DNA of 64,000 nt from Helicoverpa zea (lineage: Eukaryota; Arthropoda; Insecta; Lepidoptera; Noctuidae), in NCBI RefSeq assembly GCF_022581195.2, contig NC_061456.1, positions 4,714,501-4,778,500 of the forward strand, given 5' to 3'. Below, in pieces: positions 43,298-56,223 of the stretch (its first letter is position 1; each line of letters starts with the position of its first letter). Made by a program: the position numbers and the translations under genes. A model generated the notes under the pieces. The model saw only the letters and a list, made by a program, of their open reading frames with translations. It searched no databases and was not told the DNA's origin.

Positions 43298-43721
43298 AGT
43301 GAAATCTCTAACGTCATCCTCATCCTCCGAGCCTTTTCCCAACTATGTTGGGGTCGGCTTCCAGTCTAACCGGATTCAGCTGAGTACCAGTGCTTTACAA
43401 GAAGCGACTGCCTATCTGACCTCCTCAACCCAGTTACCCAGGCAACCCGATACCCCTTGATTAGACTGGTGTCAGACTTACTGGCGTCTGACTACCCGTA
43501 ACGACTGCCAAGGATGTTCAATGACAGCCGGGACCTACAGTTTAACGTGCCATCCGAAACACAGTCATTTGGTGTCTAAGCTATACTTAGAAAGTACATA
43601 CAAACTTAGAAAAGTTGCATTGGTACTTGCCTGACTTGGAATCGAACCCGCGCCCTCATACTCGAGAGGTTGGTTCTTTGCCCACTAGGCCACCACGACT
43701 TTGAAGTGAAATCTCTAACGT
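43298..43721 (-). mobile_element. tRNA-derived SINE, family 2, with perfect 17-bp target duplication
   Basis: Read on the minus strand, the element starts near 43704 with a tRNA-like head: A box TGGCCTAGTGGGC and B box GGGTTCGATTCC. It runs about 390 bases and ends at 43315 with GGCTCGGAGGATGAGGATGA. The 17-base direct repeat AGTGAAATCTCTAACGT lies at 43298-43314 and 43705-43721 with no mismatch, so the insertion is recent and complete. The 3' end carries the block GCCGACCCCAACATAGTTGG, which can form a small stem. A second copy is at 52445-52614 and a fragment at 61466-61515. Confidence 0.92.
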
Positions 43722-46720
43722 AAGCGTTCATATTCGATTCATGCGATTGTGGTTTGGTTTGTTTTGGTTGACTCATTGCATCGATTTGCATTTTCACTCT
43801 CGCAGCCTTTAGTGTCCAGATTGTAATGGGTGTTTAACATGCATGGGGTGCCGGTTTGATGAGTCATGTTTCCTTTCTTTCAAATCACTAATTAGAATTA
43901 TTAATCACTAGACTTACTGCACCTCCCTCTTTTCTTCAGGTTTTCATCGAATCCCGTAATAAATATCTAATATGTTTGAGCAGATTTTTTGGTTTTTCAT
44001 GAAGACTTTTACATGGAAATATGTGGATACTTAATCTAAAAAGTAATTCGATTTGAAAACGGCTACGTGCCAAGTTACTAAATCTACTGTAGGCAGTTGA
44101 TGAACAGACCGAACACCTGAATTGCCTCCAAATAACTATGCAAATGGAAGTATTCTCAGTCGGAGACTCGATCGACTGAAAGCGTTAGAAATGGCTTACA
44201 TTATGGGAGCCCAGCGTAGTATTCAGATGATGAGATACTGATGACTTAATCAAATTCTCACTTACTAGCAAACTTATCTATTGCATTTTCAATGTCGAGT
44301 CCTGATATCGTTCAACAAATCGTTTTAACCATATCAGCTACTTGCGAGCAAACAAAATGGAATGTGGCCCCTAACGAATATAAAGAAAGAAAAAGTAGGT
44401 ATTATACCATCTTTTATTTATTCGCTTGAATAGCTTTGATCTTTAGTCCTTTGAAAACGTCTTTTAAGATTCACAAAATACATTAAATAAATGGTTTAAT
44501 ATTAGAGCGTAAGTACCACATTCAAAAACTATGGTTGGAATAAAAAATAAATGATCGCATTCGGTTTGTATGCGGTTCAAAAGCCGGTGGCACAGCTGAT
44601 TTAAATGGTATTCCAAAAAAGGTCCCAATGTTTTAGAGACCCATCATTAAATGCGGGCGGAAACACCACCAAAGGTATTGTCCGATAATATAACGAGTTC
44701 GATTGGCCAGATTTAAGGATAAAATACCTGTTGAAATATCGATTAAAATTATTGAAGCGGATGAAATAAATATTTCTACATTTTAAATTAACTCGCATTC
44801 TATAGGATGCAGTTTATATCCACGTCCTGACCCTCTCCCCTATTTTTTTCCGATACCCAGCATATTACTGGTCGGCATTTTTGGTATCGTAGAAATTCAA
44901 CCATCCTATTATTTTACGGATAATAGACGATTTCAATATTCTATTTAAAATATCAGGCTAGTTCGTCTTGGACCTTAAGATAAAGATACGATAAAAATAC
45001 TATTAAATCACACTACGAAATAGCTGAATCATGCTAAAAATATCTAGCAAGGTCGACCAGTCATCAGGCTCTGTAGGACAAATGAATGCTGATAGATATT
45101 TGGTATGACTATGATAGAGGTTTGTTTCCAGGGTAAAAAATAAGCAGCTCAAATTATGTTATTCATATTTAAGATAAGTGTCGCTGGACACCTCTGTACC
45201 TACATTTTGTTTTGGCTGAAAGTACAAAGACTGAGCGCTCTATTCACTGCATCTAATTCAACTGCAATTCTGTTTTCATTGAAGCCGGTTGGTTGTACGC
45301 GACATCTTTGCGAATGTTGCATTAATTTCGATGTCCTATTGTGTTACGCAATACAATCATCCCTGTCCGTTCCGGGCTCATGGTCTAGAGCTGTGAGATG
45401 TCCGACGTCACAAGCGGGTCGAGTGTGACTGACAAGCATGCGAGATAATGCGATCGCTGCCTAAACAAAGCGACGGCGCCTGATTTAATCAACGATTCTA
45501 TACGAAGATCCTATGTAAGCACCTATTCGGTCGGTGACGGATAGTAAGTGGGACGTGACGGTAATTCCTAATATAATTCCGACGTAATAAATTATGTATA
45601 CGAGTAATAAATCGAACATGGCTTGAGTGTCGAATCCTAATTTGATTCGACATTTCTTTTTACATTTCTATGGTAAGGATCGTAACGTTATTTATGCAGC
45701 AAAGCTACTCGAGTATATTTTATTGATTAGGTTGGAAGCGATTATGAAGACATTTCATTATTATGGCACTAAGTAGATTTTGATTGTAATGGCAAAATGT
45801 GAAGTCTGAACGAGTCAGTGAGTGTTATTGAGCTGAAAGTTGGGTGATTTCTTTTAAGTAGCATCGCTGCGTCAGTTGGTGTCATAAGCGTGCCATCATG
45901 TAAAATGTTTATGACATCGTCGGCAGGCGGGGAGCCGGCAGAGGCGCGCAATTGAGACGTTACGTTGTTTAGCGTGCGGTTCTGTGGGGCCCATAACGAG
46001 CGCGCACAACTTGCTTAATGCACGCGACAAATTACCCCCCGCAACACACGGCGAGAGGATGGGCCCCCATCTTAATTAACGTATTTTGTCACCTTATAAA
46101 TTGTACGGGAAACGGAATTGTGGCACTCCTAGTTAATTTACAAACAGATGGCAAACTGTGGCGACATGCCTTCTGAGAATTTGGTGCCTCGTATTCATGC
46201 AGATGTTGTGTGTGATAATTGTGTATTTTGGGCAGCTATCTACGTATTCAAGCAACTATACCCAAGTGTTTACTAGTTACACTTACTATTTATTTGTTGA
46301 TTAAAAATGTTAAGAAAAAGCAGGCAGTGCCACACACTACCTAGATATCAATTCTTAAAAAAAAATACAACAAAATACATCACCTGAAACAAGAACAATG
46401 ACAAAAGTATCAGAAACTATCTCTAACTTAATACTAATGTCAATTATACTTCTGGTGATGAATTCAACTTTTAAAATTGAAGAAAAGTTATGAATAAATT
46501 CATAATTTGCTCAATTTTTTTTGGGTGTTTTACCCACAGAATCAAGATTTAACTTTCCATACTACATTCCTACAATGCTAAAAATTTGAAAGTGCCTATG
46601 TTAATGCTGTGCCAATGCTATTTTTAAACCAAACATTCCAAAATTATTCATGATATTGTATCTATTGTATTATATGTTTACTGTAATAATGATGGAACTT
46701 CTAATTTTTATAAATTTTTT
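43722..46720. other. Gene-free stretch
   Basis: No coding region is supported. A small hairpin TGTCGAATC/GATTCGACA with a 7-base loop lies at 45628-45652. CpG-richer sequence occurs at about 45900-46050. The 45156-45428 frame has a hydrophobic composition but no upstream context or splice partners. Confidence 0.5.
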
Positions 46721-46918
46721 ACTAGCCGTTTTCCCGCATCCTTCGGGAACGACTGTCCCTATGAGAACAAAATATATCTGATGTTACTCGGGAAGAGTGT
46801 ATCTTTCCAACAGTGAAAGTTATTTTTTAATTAATTTTGGTTCAATAATTTCTGAGCCTTTAGGGTTCAATCAAACAAACTAAAAAATGATTTGTCTTTA
46901 TTATATTAGTATATATTG
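46721..46918 (+). repeat. Dispersed lepidopteran repeat ending in TTATATTAGTATA
   Basis: The segment runs from ACTAGCCGTTTTCCCGCATC to TTTATTATATTAGTATA and includes GGTTCAATAATTTCTGAGCC and CAAACAAAC. I recognise the order of these blocks (ACTAGC start, CCGCA, TTTC.GAG.C, CAAACAAAC, TATTAGTATA end) as a frequent interspersed repeat of moths and butterflies. Class not certain (perhaps the 3' end of a LINE or its SINE partner). No protein frame. Confidence 0.55.
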
Positions 46919-48505
46919 GAATATTTTACATTAACTGTTCCCAGTGGTTTGACCAACTCCTGAGAGAACCGCTTTCAGCAAACAGACCTATAGGTATTCG
47001 AAGTCAGGCTCTTGGATATCTGGGTACCGATACTATGAGGAAACTATTTTTTATGTATTCTGTAATTTTGTTGTTACAATCATCACAATAAACATGTTTC
47101 CTGAAACTTATTTATATCCTCTTTAGTTAAATCAGAAACAGAAATTGATTGTTTTGTCACATATTGTTTACCCACACATTAGATAGCTTTGAAAGAAAAA
47201 CACATAATAGGTAAACAACATAAAATTAAGACTTATTGGATACAAAATTAACAACTTGCAAGCACCAAAGTAGTAGGTATCATTAAATCTTTCGATAGCT
47301 TTTGAAGAAATGGATAAGCGAAATTGTTGCTAATTACTCATTGTTTACTGCCTAGCAAGTTGTTACAGGAAGTACTGTTACTTCCTATTACCTATCTAAA
47401 GATCAAAATATAAAAATTACTACTATTGGTTAAGTTATTAATTAATTGTTTGTTTGATAAAGCACCTACATAACTTCCGGTTTTTATTTATTTATAATAG
47501 TGATGGGTTGGCAGATCATGCAGAAGTGATGAAATTGTAGGCAAGTTCAATAAAAATACCTATGTAAAACGTTCTTTTTTTACTTATACCCATTTTCTTA
47601 AAAGTATTCTTATTCGATTTTATAATGAAAATAATTCTTTGAATATTATCTTAAATCAATAAAACTCAATAATAAAACAAGGCCAGATTAAAATGTTTAC
47701 AACTAAACAAAAGTTTCATAAAAATAAAAGAGGTGAATGATGTTTGTACCTTTGATGCTTCCTCTACGATGATGGAGTCTTTGTAAATAACATACACTAC
47801 ACAATTCAAACAGTACTTCAGTCATATAAACACTGGGAGCACATCAAAATTCACGTGAATTAATCGATCATTTGAATTTGTTTTCATTATCATTTCCAGT
47901 ATTTCGAGGAAAATGTGTCCTTTCAACCACTCACTCCAACCACGACATTATTCAACTCATACGTTTAGTTGTCCCTTTTCAATGTCAAGCTGTTTTAGAA
48001 CAGTTTTTTTGGGAGTTGATTAGAATATATATTTCTATATGATAGACTGCGAATGTTAAATATTATAAAATTCACATTAGTTCTTTAAAAGAGCTTCTAA
48101 GTGTACTTTGTAAAGCCTTTGTGCCTTTTAAAATCTTCACAGCGTGAACTGGGTTTTGAAATGCCATTCGACACCAACTAACTAAACGCGACAATATGAC
48201 GTAAAGATTTTCGTTCAAAAATAATGACTCAGGTGCTATTAGGCAAATTAAAATACATGAGCACGAATATACATGAATTATCCTTAAATTTTTATTAGGT
48301 TGCCTTATTAGGTAACTCGTTTAATAAACTACTGTCATAAGTCAAGACAAAATTAAAATGATTACCATGGCTATTTAATAATGCATCACCATAATATCAT
48401 TACTTCAGAACTGAATGGTTTTTGTCAAACAAAAATATAGTATTAAGATAACCTAAAAGTGCAGTTTCTTATTTAACTAACGAACGATTTATTGCCATTA
48501 ATACG
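46919..48505. other. Region upstream of the mitochondrial ribosomal protein gene
   Basis: AT-rich sequence with no reading frame of note. The proximal few hundred bases must contain the promoter of the downstream gene, but no TATA box at a fixed distance is apparent, as is usual for housekeeping genes. Confidence 0.5.
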
Positions 48506-49267
48506 ATGTTTGGTAATTTGCTAAGAACTACTATAACCCGTTGCTTTCGCTCACAAAATGTAGTCAAAGTTGCTGCTGCTCCAATCATCAGACGCGAAGT
48601 GCATACTACAAACCCCTCATATGATTTAATGGAATTCTTTGATGACAAGAAAAATTGGAATGAAACTAATATCAGAGTTGGTAGAGCATGGAAATTGGAT
48701 GAATTGCGAATAAAATCGAATACGGATTTACATAAACTATGGTATGTACTGTTAAAAGAACGAAACATGCTGTACACAATGGAACATGAATGTAAGAACA
48801 AGATGAGATTGTTTCCCAATCCTGAGAGAATTGACAAAGTTCAAGAATCGATGGACCATATAGAGACAGTAATAAGGGAAAGGAATGTTGCTTACTACAA
48901 GCTGGAGACGGGAGAGACAGGTGAAAGGCCTGTTGAGGATGTTGTTAACCTCTTTGGCTTACCAGACAAGCATGAGAAATCAGAGTATCACATCCCTCAG
49001 TTTATGAACAAACGCTGGGTTAGACCTTACCTTGAAAATGGTTTCATAACCAGTGCAGCAGTCAAAAAGTTTTATAGATTGTATAAAGAAAAAGAGTATA
49101 ACACTGCAAGAAAAGCTCGCAACCGGGACTTTAACCATGTACAACATTTGCTGAAGCGGTTCCCTGACCTGGATATGGAGAAACTAAAAGCTGAATACCC
49201 TGATGTGGATATTGAAAAAGCTAAAAGATCCAAAAAAGCTAGAGGACATTTTATGCCAAAATACTAA
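48506..49267 (+). CDS. mRpL47: Large ribosomal subunit protein uL29m (mL47), mitochondrial
   Basis: A 253-residue component of the mitochondrial large ribosomal subunit, homologous to bacterial L29, placed near the peptide exit tunnel. Residues 1-30 are basic and free of acidic residues (several Arg, a Cys-Phe-Arg pair), as expected of a mitochondrial targeting peptide. The MRP-L47 core follows (about 38-130): LMEFFDDKKNW, GRAWKLDELRIKSNTDLHKLWYVLLKERN, then a helical segment. A conserved middle part (GLPDKHEKSEYHIPQFMNKRWVRPYLE in outline) and a basic C-terminal tail complete it. The length matches the animal family (about 250). The frame is a single uninterrupted exon. ATG at 48506 is the first ATG in frame. 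A poly(A) signal AATAAA follows at 49278-49283. It converges with the minus-strand gene at 49860. Confidence 0.93.
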   Translation: MFGNLLRTTITRCFRSQNVVKVAAAPIIRREVHTTNPSYDLMEFFDDKKNWNETNIRVGRAWKLDELRIKSNTDLHKLWYVLLKERNMLYTMEHECKNKMRLFPNPERIDKVQESMDHIETVIRERNVAYYKLETGETGERPVEDVVNLFGLPDKHEKSEYHIPQFMNKRWVRPYLENGFITSAAVKKFYRLYKEKEYNTARKARNRDFNHVQHLLKRFPDLDMEKLKAEYPDVDIEKAKRSKKARGHFMPKY

Positions 49268-49277
49268 TTAATTAAAC

Positions 49278-49283
49278 AATAAA
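49278..49283 (+). terminator. Poly(A) signal of mRpL47
   Basis: Canonical AATAAA, 11 bases after the stop codon, giving a very short 3' untranslated region unless a later signal is used. Confidence 0.7.
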
Positions 49284-49477
49284 TAGTGTAGTAATATTAT
49301 AGTTTTATTCATTGTTCCTTAAAATTATTATAAGAAATACCAGTTTCTGTAATTGTAATAAAAATATAGGTAGTTAATATAAGGTAACAAATTTCAAGTT
49401 TGCTGCCTTAATATATTAATCACTTATTGGTGGGATCAGAAGTAAGAAGAACATAAGCATAATCAAAAACACTTATG

Positions 49478-49620
49478 GCCTTACTACAAAAACTTTAACA
49501 ACTGTTTTACACTTGTCTAAAAAAAATGTGTCTCCAAAATGAACCTTATGTCAATGTCATAATTTGACATTTTTTTAAACAAGTCTTAAACTGACGTTAA
49601 AAAGTTTTTGTGGTAAGACG
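49478..49620. mobile_element. Short inverted-repeat element (MITE), about 140 bp
   Basis: The left arm (TTACTACAAAAACTTTAACA... to AAAAAAAATGT, about 49480-49528) and the reverse complement of the right arm (about 49568-49619) align over about 50 bases with scattered mismatches and small indels. The centre is short (about 40 bases). It lies between the converging 3' ends of mRpL47 and the next gene and could contribute to either 3' untranslated region. Exact ends and the target duplication (perhaps TA or TTA) are not certain. Confidence 0.75.
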
Positions 49621-49859
49621 GTTAGTAACTAATAATAAGTTATAAAAAATGTGTACAGAAACAAATACTTTGCTCAAGTACCTTTAAGTTGGCTATTCTT
49701 GGTTTAAAATTGCTGCAGTACACATAATAAAATAAAAAAAAAAAAACAATTTATGGCACAGGAATCAAAACTCTTATTTCACATTCTAAGATTTGGTCCC
49801 ATAATTCTTTCCTTCCAGCCTTTCCTTTCATCCTGCAGTGTTGCCAGGGCATCAAGAGC

Positions 49860-52800
49860 TTATGGTTCTAAAAGGCTAATAGTTTTAAAAACTTCCAAAA
49901 TATCCGGCATGTCTCCACTATTCCTAAGATTATGATAAACAATTCGTAATTCTTGGCTTGTTTTCATAATGTGCTTGTATTTTTTAATAAAATCTTCTGT
50001 TACAACATAACCCTGTTCAAGTAAAGTTTGTGATTTATTTTCACCATCTTCTGGATGCTCATTTAATTTGTTCCATGTTTCCTGCACATCTTGCACATTG
50101 TATGTGTCCAAATATGCTTCTAATGTTATAAACAGAGTATGAACAACATTGTTCAAGCTACATTCTGTTTCAAGTTTAAGAGCCTTATTGTCAAGTTTAT
50201 CATATTTAACATTATTCTCCTCAGGCTCATCTTCAAGAGACCACTTCTCACATTGTTTTAGCAAATATTGTATCATTTTCTTAACCTTTTTAGGTTTCTC
50301 AAATAACTTTGGACAGATTTTAATTTCAGAATCTTCTGGTGGATAATTCTGCCACTGTGCTTCTTTGAAGAAGTTTATTAAAGTACTAATAATGCAATCA
50401 CTATTTATTCCAAGCAGTTTTTTTATGTGTAACATGCCCATCATGTGCCTCATAAATGTTGGTTCAATTTTTTCCAAAATCCTGACAATAGAATCATGTG
50501 GCATACCTGAAAAACATTAACAATTAGTGAAACCAGCATTAGTGTCTATTTGGCACTGATAGTTTTTATTGGAACAGTGTAGGAATTTACAGGGCTTCAA
50601 TAAAAGCTAAAATTAAATTAATAAACACTAATAAAAATTTAAAACTGATATGATCTTGTGCAGACATTGTGAATAAAAACATATATGCAGTAAAACGTTG
50701 ATACAAACCTGAGATTAGTTTATAGAATTCATTTGCAAATGTAGTGCAGAATTTGGCAGTATTTGGATAGTCAACGTTTGCATAACTCTCACATAGATAA
50801 TATGTCTGGACCATTGTGTTCAGCCATATCTGAAAATCAAAGATACATATTACAATACAAAAATTTTTATTATAAAATTAAACACTTCTTGATTGGTTCA
50901 GTAATTTACTTGCTATGGCCTAATATGGAAAGTAAAATGTAATGCAGCACTGTGGAAGTAAGTATCCTTTCTTTATACTATACTTATAGAATAAAGAGGA
51001 AACATTTTTTCATTTGTACCCCAAAAAATTATTTCACTGAAGCAACAGTATGCTTGAGTAACAAGGCTATATTTTGCCAGGGTACAGAAGCAGTTCGCCT
51101 AGGGCACTGGTAAAACACTGCAAGGGCAGGAAAAAGCTAGTAATGTAAAATTATAACCCAGAATTCTATTATTACTTTTTGTATTATTTGTTTACTTACT
51201 ATCATAGTTCTTTGCATAGAATCTGGGTACTGCAGATGAATTACATGTGCAAAAATTCTCATTATTTGCCTGGAGTTGGCGGTGACAGCACCAGTGTACA
51301 GTACGTTGTCTGACCACAGAACAACTGCCATTAAAGGTTTGGTTGACCTCATAATGTGACGTGTTATATTGTTGGAGTGCCTGGAAATATCATTTTAATA
51401 CATTAGCAATATGTATGTCAATGAAATTATGACTTTGATGTAAATAATTAAATTGTTAAGTAATAAAGTTTGAGCAATACCTTAATAGCCAAATAGCCAA
51501 ATCAAACTGCAATAATTCTACAACACTCTCTAGAACTATAAACAAGCGTTCTATCCTGTTTGGCCTATCTAGAAGTTCAAATATTTCGAATTTCTCTTTC
51601 TGAAAATGTGTGCCTCTTAGGCTTTGTTTCATATCTTCTGGCGTATTCTCCTCTTTGTCCACTAAAGGGCCATCTTGGCTGCTGGCACTCATTTCATACT
51701 CAACTCTATTCATGCAGTACTTTACTATTCCTTTTCTGTGTTCAAACTCAACTCTGTTTGTGAATGTGTCCTCTTTTAATTCCATAGGGGAAGTTAGGAA
51801 GTCTATATAGCAGGTTCTTAAGTCTTTGACAAGGCATGGTGGGTGTGTGCTAAAGTTGAGAGCCAGGATCTGTTGGCTTTTGTTTATAATCTGAGACACT
51901 GAATAGTCTGCATATTCATCTTCATGGGCATTCTGAAATGTTATAAAGTTTGTATTAAATACTTTAATTGGATCATAATATTGTTAACAGGGTTCAATTA
52001 AGAGTGTAGAGTTTTATTTCAACTGGTGAAATGGGACATATAAAGAGATTAAAATACTTCCTTACAAAGAAGTGAAATCAAAATTTTTAAAAGCAGATTA
52101 GTTTGGTTATTAAATCTATAGTTAAGTAATCTTTTTATAGTTCAAGTTTCAAAGATAATTTTCTATATACATACCAAAATGATCTCCACAACATCTTTGA
52201 GTACATTAGAGGATAAATATTGAACAGGTGTTATGCAAAATTGGCAAACTTCTAAAGCTTCATACCAAATTTTACTCTTAATTTCTATTGAGAATGATTC
52301 CTGTGCATATGATGGCATTTGCTTGATCTCTTTCTGAAAACATAATCAATTAAACAATTTACTTATACTTATACATTTTATTCATGATTTCCATAGAAGT
52401 TCTTATATTTTGTTTTAAACTGCATATTATTGATACAAAGACTAGTCAGAAGCCAGTGTGACACCAGTCTAACCAAGGGGTATTAGGTTGCCCGGATCAC
52501 TGGGTTGAGGGGTCCAGATAGGGCAGTCGCTCCTTGTAAAGCACTGGTACTCAGCTACATCCAGTTAAACTGGAAGCCGACCCCAACATAGTTGGGAAAA
52601 AGGCTCAGAGGATGATTATTGATACAAAGACTATATATGTATAATAATGAAGTACCTAGCTAGCTTATAAAATAATAGAGACTCATTTAACTTACACCGT
52701 TCTTGTCATGGTGTTTGCAAACACTTTTTTTGGTACATGATGGCAGATACAACAACAATAGTCTTGCACGATGATCAAAATAGGCGCTACATGAAACCTG

Positions 52801-52965
52801 TCTGCAAGCCTGGATGAAGTTCTTCTTTTTCTTGGTTTGGAGTTCCACGTCTGCGTTCTTCACAGCTTTGGCACGTTTGCGGGACGACTCATCGGGACCA
52901 TTTTCCCGCTTTAAACTTTTTTTATTATTTGGAGACAGTTTAGGCCGTTTCTTCCTAGGACTCAT
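49860..52965 (-). CDS. Unrecognised conserved-looking 609-residue protein, six exons
   Basis: I do not recognise this protein. Exons on the minus strand: 52965-52696, 52333-52175, 51932-51481, 51380-51200, 50829-50709, 50506-49860. All joins use GT-AG and keep frame (phases 0, 0, 2, 0, 1), giving 609 codons plus TAA. The start is the ATG at 52965 with A at -3; the frame upstream has only a TTG. Residues 2-65 are strongly basic (KKRPK, RKRAK, KKKK), which suggests a nuclear or nucleolar protein. The rest is predicted mainly helical, without transmembrane segments: an acidic insert near 220-260, a Leu-rich helical part (about 275-395) with LFIVLESVVELLQFDLAIWL, and a Lys/Glu-rich C-terminal region. 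An alpha-helical repeat scaffold is possible. A 5'-truncated SINE lies in intron 1. The gene converges with mRpL47. Confidence 0.85.
52426..52633 (+). mobile_element. 5'-truncated SINE, family 2, with perfect 19-bp target duplication
   Basis: The body (52445-52614, about 170 bases) matches the 3' half of the SINE at 43315-43704, including CCAGTCTAACCAAGGGGTAT, AAAGCACTGGTACTCAGCT and the terminal CCGACCCCAACATAGTTGGG. It lacks the tRNA head, as expected of incomplete reverse transcription. The 19-base repeat ATTATTGATACAAAGACTA at 52426-52444 and 52615-52633 is perfect. It lies in intron 1 of the minus-strand gene, in the orientation opposite to the gene. Confidence 0.92.
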
Positions 52966-54005
52966 TATTTTGCACTGTTTTATATACAAAAAATGCAAAT
53001 TTTAACTTTGAGGCCACCTTATGTTATAGCTTTGGAAATAATAATTAGAAAATCGTTGTCTAAATTGAAAATCCGTTGTTTTCTATCCAATTCACATTCA
53101 CAAGAACCGCTAGTTGCTGGCAAAATGACAAATATTGTCAATGTCAATTTCACTTTGACGTTGGGAGCAAGGGAGCAAAATTGACATATGGGAGCAACCG
53201 GTGCAATCATTGACATATATTCTAGCGATAGACAAGAACATCCATACAAATAATTTACCCGCTTATGTCGTCTGTTGACATCTCGATGACGTATTGTGAC
53301 ATGTAGTCATCCTCATTGATGTTAATTGCAGAAGTGTCGCTCGTATTTTGCCTACATTTTTCATTACTCAAAAAGTTTATATCTAAGTGAATTCAAAATC
53401 ATGTAATATATTAAAACCAGGAACTTATTTTTAGGGTTTTTAATATTAATTACGATGTTTTTTTTTCTTAAGAGGGCTATCACAAATTTTCGCGAATTTA
53501 ATTATTTTTTCTTGAAAGTAAGAACATACCATGACAAAGTGAAGTCTGTTTTCATTGATATTTTACCTACTGCCAGTTTTATGGCACATCTGTTTCTGCA
53601 CGATTTTCTTAATCCATAATTTAAGATGGCGGGCGGGAACAAATTAATGCATATTTGTAAAATTGAATTATAAATGAAAAGTATGATATACAAGCGTTGT
53701 AATAGCATGAACAGCGTGTAATTTTACTAACTTGACTCTCGAATTAGTTTATATGTGTAAGTTTATACCTTGATATGTATTTTATAATTGTCGTTTCATA
53801 GACATCCATCTGACGCAGGTGTCAAAATCGCTCTGATTTGCCATTTTGGGCACTGCATAGTCTGCACTGCAGTTCAGTGTGGTAAGCTTTTTGTTCGGAA
53901 CGTTCTATCTAGTACGTAGTACATATATATCGATGGGTGCAATCGTTTCGTTTAACCCATAGACATAATTATAGTAAACAGGACTGCGCACTTTTACCCA
54001 AAAAA
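52966..54005. other. Upstream region of the minus-strand gene
   Basis: Contains the 5' untranslated region and promoter of the 609-residue gene. Several TTGACA/TGTCAA-type boxes cluster at 53125-53215 and again at 53275-53315. No plus-strand gene is supported. The frames here are short and have no domain. Confidence 0.45.
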
Positions 54006-54810
54006 CGAGCCGAGTGAAACAGCTAGTACGGAGGCCGTCTGTCCCTTTCTAGTAGGGTGACTATGAGATAAAGGTATCCGATGAGATAATCCGAATTTGC
54101 TAAGATTATTAAACACAGATTGGTATTGGAATTATAACTTACGCAGTTTGTGACCTTAAAATACTAATGTAGGCTTTTAATAAATAACGGGAATTAGCAG
54201 TATAAAAGCAGGAAGATTCGAAGTTTACTGTTTTGTTTTTGTATTATTGCTTCACATATAGACTGCTGAGCCGTTTATGTCGCCTTTCTTCATTTTTTGG
54301 GAAGCTATAACAATAGTACAACAGTTTTAAAATCCATCACCCATATTTTGACTCATTACAAGAATTCATGGGCACCCTAGTTGTTTGATTTACGAAAATG
54401 TTATTATTAGCTAACCTGTAGAACGATATATTGCAACCACCATAGGATTCACTTTTACAAGTATAAACGCAACACTTTTTCACGATTTCAATAGTTGAAA
54501 TTGATTTAATACAAAAAATATAAACAAAATTTTAAATGCTGATTACGCGCCAAGAATGTTCAGGGTTACCGCTAGAAAATAAAAAAAAGCAAAATAAAAA
54601 ATTATGTTGTTTATGTTTTTAGAATAAAAACGAATAAATTAATGCGGTTGTTGTTAATTTGTTGACTTACAATTGTTAAAATAAGATAAAAATGTAAGTG
54701 ATTGAATTGTTTTTTTGGGAAAACAAAACTGTTGAACACAACATTTTTTACGCTGGCAAGGTGTTAGAAAGAGATAAACGGCCTCCGTTCTAACTATCCC
54801 TCTCGGCTAG
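54006..54810. mobile_element. Inverted-repeat element, about 0.8 kb
   Basis: The 45-base arm at 54006-54050 (containing GAGCCGAG, ACGGAGGCCGT, CCCTTTCT) and the reverse complement of 54766-54810 (containing AGCCGAGAGGGAT, ACGGAGGCCGT, CTCTTTCT) align without gaps at roughly three quarters of positions. The interior is AT-rich with no coding frame. It is an old non-autonomous DNA element, or two repeat copies in opposite orientation. The true termini may lie slightly outside. Confidence 0.6.
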
Positions 54811-54842
54811 GATTTGCCTCTGTGTATTATGCAACCAATTTA

Positions 54843-56219
54843 GTAGGGGAAAGTGGTCACCATTCGTACGTGGGGCACATTCGTGCAGTTAGTATAGCAG
54901 AAAAACTAAACGGCACACACACACGCCTTTGCTTGTGTGCATAGACATACCGGCTGCCATATTGTTAGCGGAGTGGCGCGGCAGTCGCACCACAGTGTAT
55001 CGGCTGACGTAACGTGTTTTCGCGCGCGGTGAGTAAATTTTTTCCTTAGGTGTAATTCGCAATTGTAAGTAGAATTGTTATGTTTTTGACAATATGGTGA
55101 TTATTAATTAATGTTAATATTGTTTATTTTGAGCTTTAATTGTTATATTTCTCAAACTAAATTAGAATTTGTATAAAGTTGTACTTTAATTTTGTGCAAG
55201 GTATGGGGGGGTGCTTTCGTACAGCCAAACAGGGGGCACATTCGTACGCGTACGAATGTACGAATACGAAGATTTTTATGAAATAAAATATGGTAAACTT
55301 TTAAAATACCAGGCAAAAAGCACAATAACATGTCTTTCCTTTTATAAAGTATTGTTCTTCTAACAAAATGAAATATGTTTATTAAATAAGCCTTACAATT
55401 AATATTTTATTGCAGAATCATGGTGCGAAAATATAAAAAAAGGGCACGCGTACTAAAAGGGTACACCTACGTTGGGAAGAAACCGGGATCATCATGGTCA
55501 TTCTTTTTCCCTGTTATAGAAGACATATACACTCTGTATATCAGTGAAGTCGCCATGATCCTCCCTGATCCAGAACTGGGCTGGAACAGGGCTGTACAGC
55601 TAGAATGGCTAGACTTTTTACTTTTGCAGTTAATTTAAATAATTATAATGTGCAATTACTTCAAAAGTAACAATCAAAATGTATGATTACCTATTTTAAG
55701 TTTTAATTGACTGACACTAAGACTGTACAACAATCTCATAGAAAGTGATTGTAAAGATCTCATTTAGACTGATTGTATCAATAAGTAAACTAAGGATGAA
55801 CGATATAATGTTTTGTTATTTTTCTAAAGAAAGATTTATCGAAGTAAGAAAGAGTTACAAGTCAAATATTATTAAGTTAGTTCTTTGAGAAATACATATT
55901 TTTATAATAATTATTAAAAATTTAACGACTTTAATAGGCTTTTTAATTACCCTGTATGAATCTACCCCATGCGTATGAAAGTACCCCACCTACTGTACGA
56001 ACGTACCCCGTACGTGGGGCAAGTTCGTACAAATATCTTATCGTAGAAAAATGACTATAACTCTATAACCTTTTGACATAATAGTGTCGGACTTTTTGGT
56101 AGCAAACTACAATATATTTGTTATACTTAGGTCTATAAACTAGATAAATTCGATTATTAATCATAAATTAAAAAAAATAAAATCTAAAAAGCGTACGAAG
56201 GGTAACCACTTTCCCCTAC
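54843..56219 (+). mobile_element. DNA transposon derivative with GTACGAA/TTCGTAC motif arrays, 1377 bp
   Basis: The termini GTAGGGGAAAGTGGTCACCA and the reverse complement of the right end agree at about 26 of 28 bases. Both ends are flanked by the direct repeat TTTA (54839-54842 and 56220-56223). The motif GGGGCA..TTCGTAC or its complement occurs repeatedly: near 54869, 55206, 55232, 55255 and three more times at 55965-56030. It looks like a subterminal binding-site array. Inside, a GC-rich segment ends in a good donor (GCG|GTGAGT at 55028/55029), and a good acceptor (TTTTATTGCAG, ending 55415) directly precedes a start codon at 55420. A small spliced gene is thus laid out as in an autonomous transposon, but the remaining frame is only 72 codons. 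Confidence 0.75.
55420..55638 (+). pseudogene. Probable remnant of a transposase N-terminus, 72 codons
   Basis: The frame begins Met-Val-Arg-Lys-Tyr-Lys-Lys-Arg, which resembles the first residues of pogo/Tigger-like transposases with a psq-type helix-turn-helix in insects. The helix-turn-helix itself does not follow, so the rest of the gene was probably deleted. It sits right after a strong splice acceptor inside a transposon with matched terminal repeats. The family guess rests on eight residues and is weak. It could equally be a chance frame. Confidence 0.3.
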
Positions 56220-56223
56220 TTTA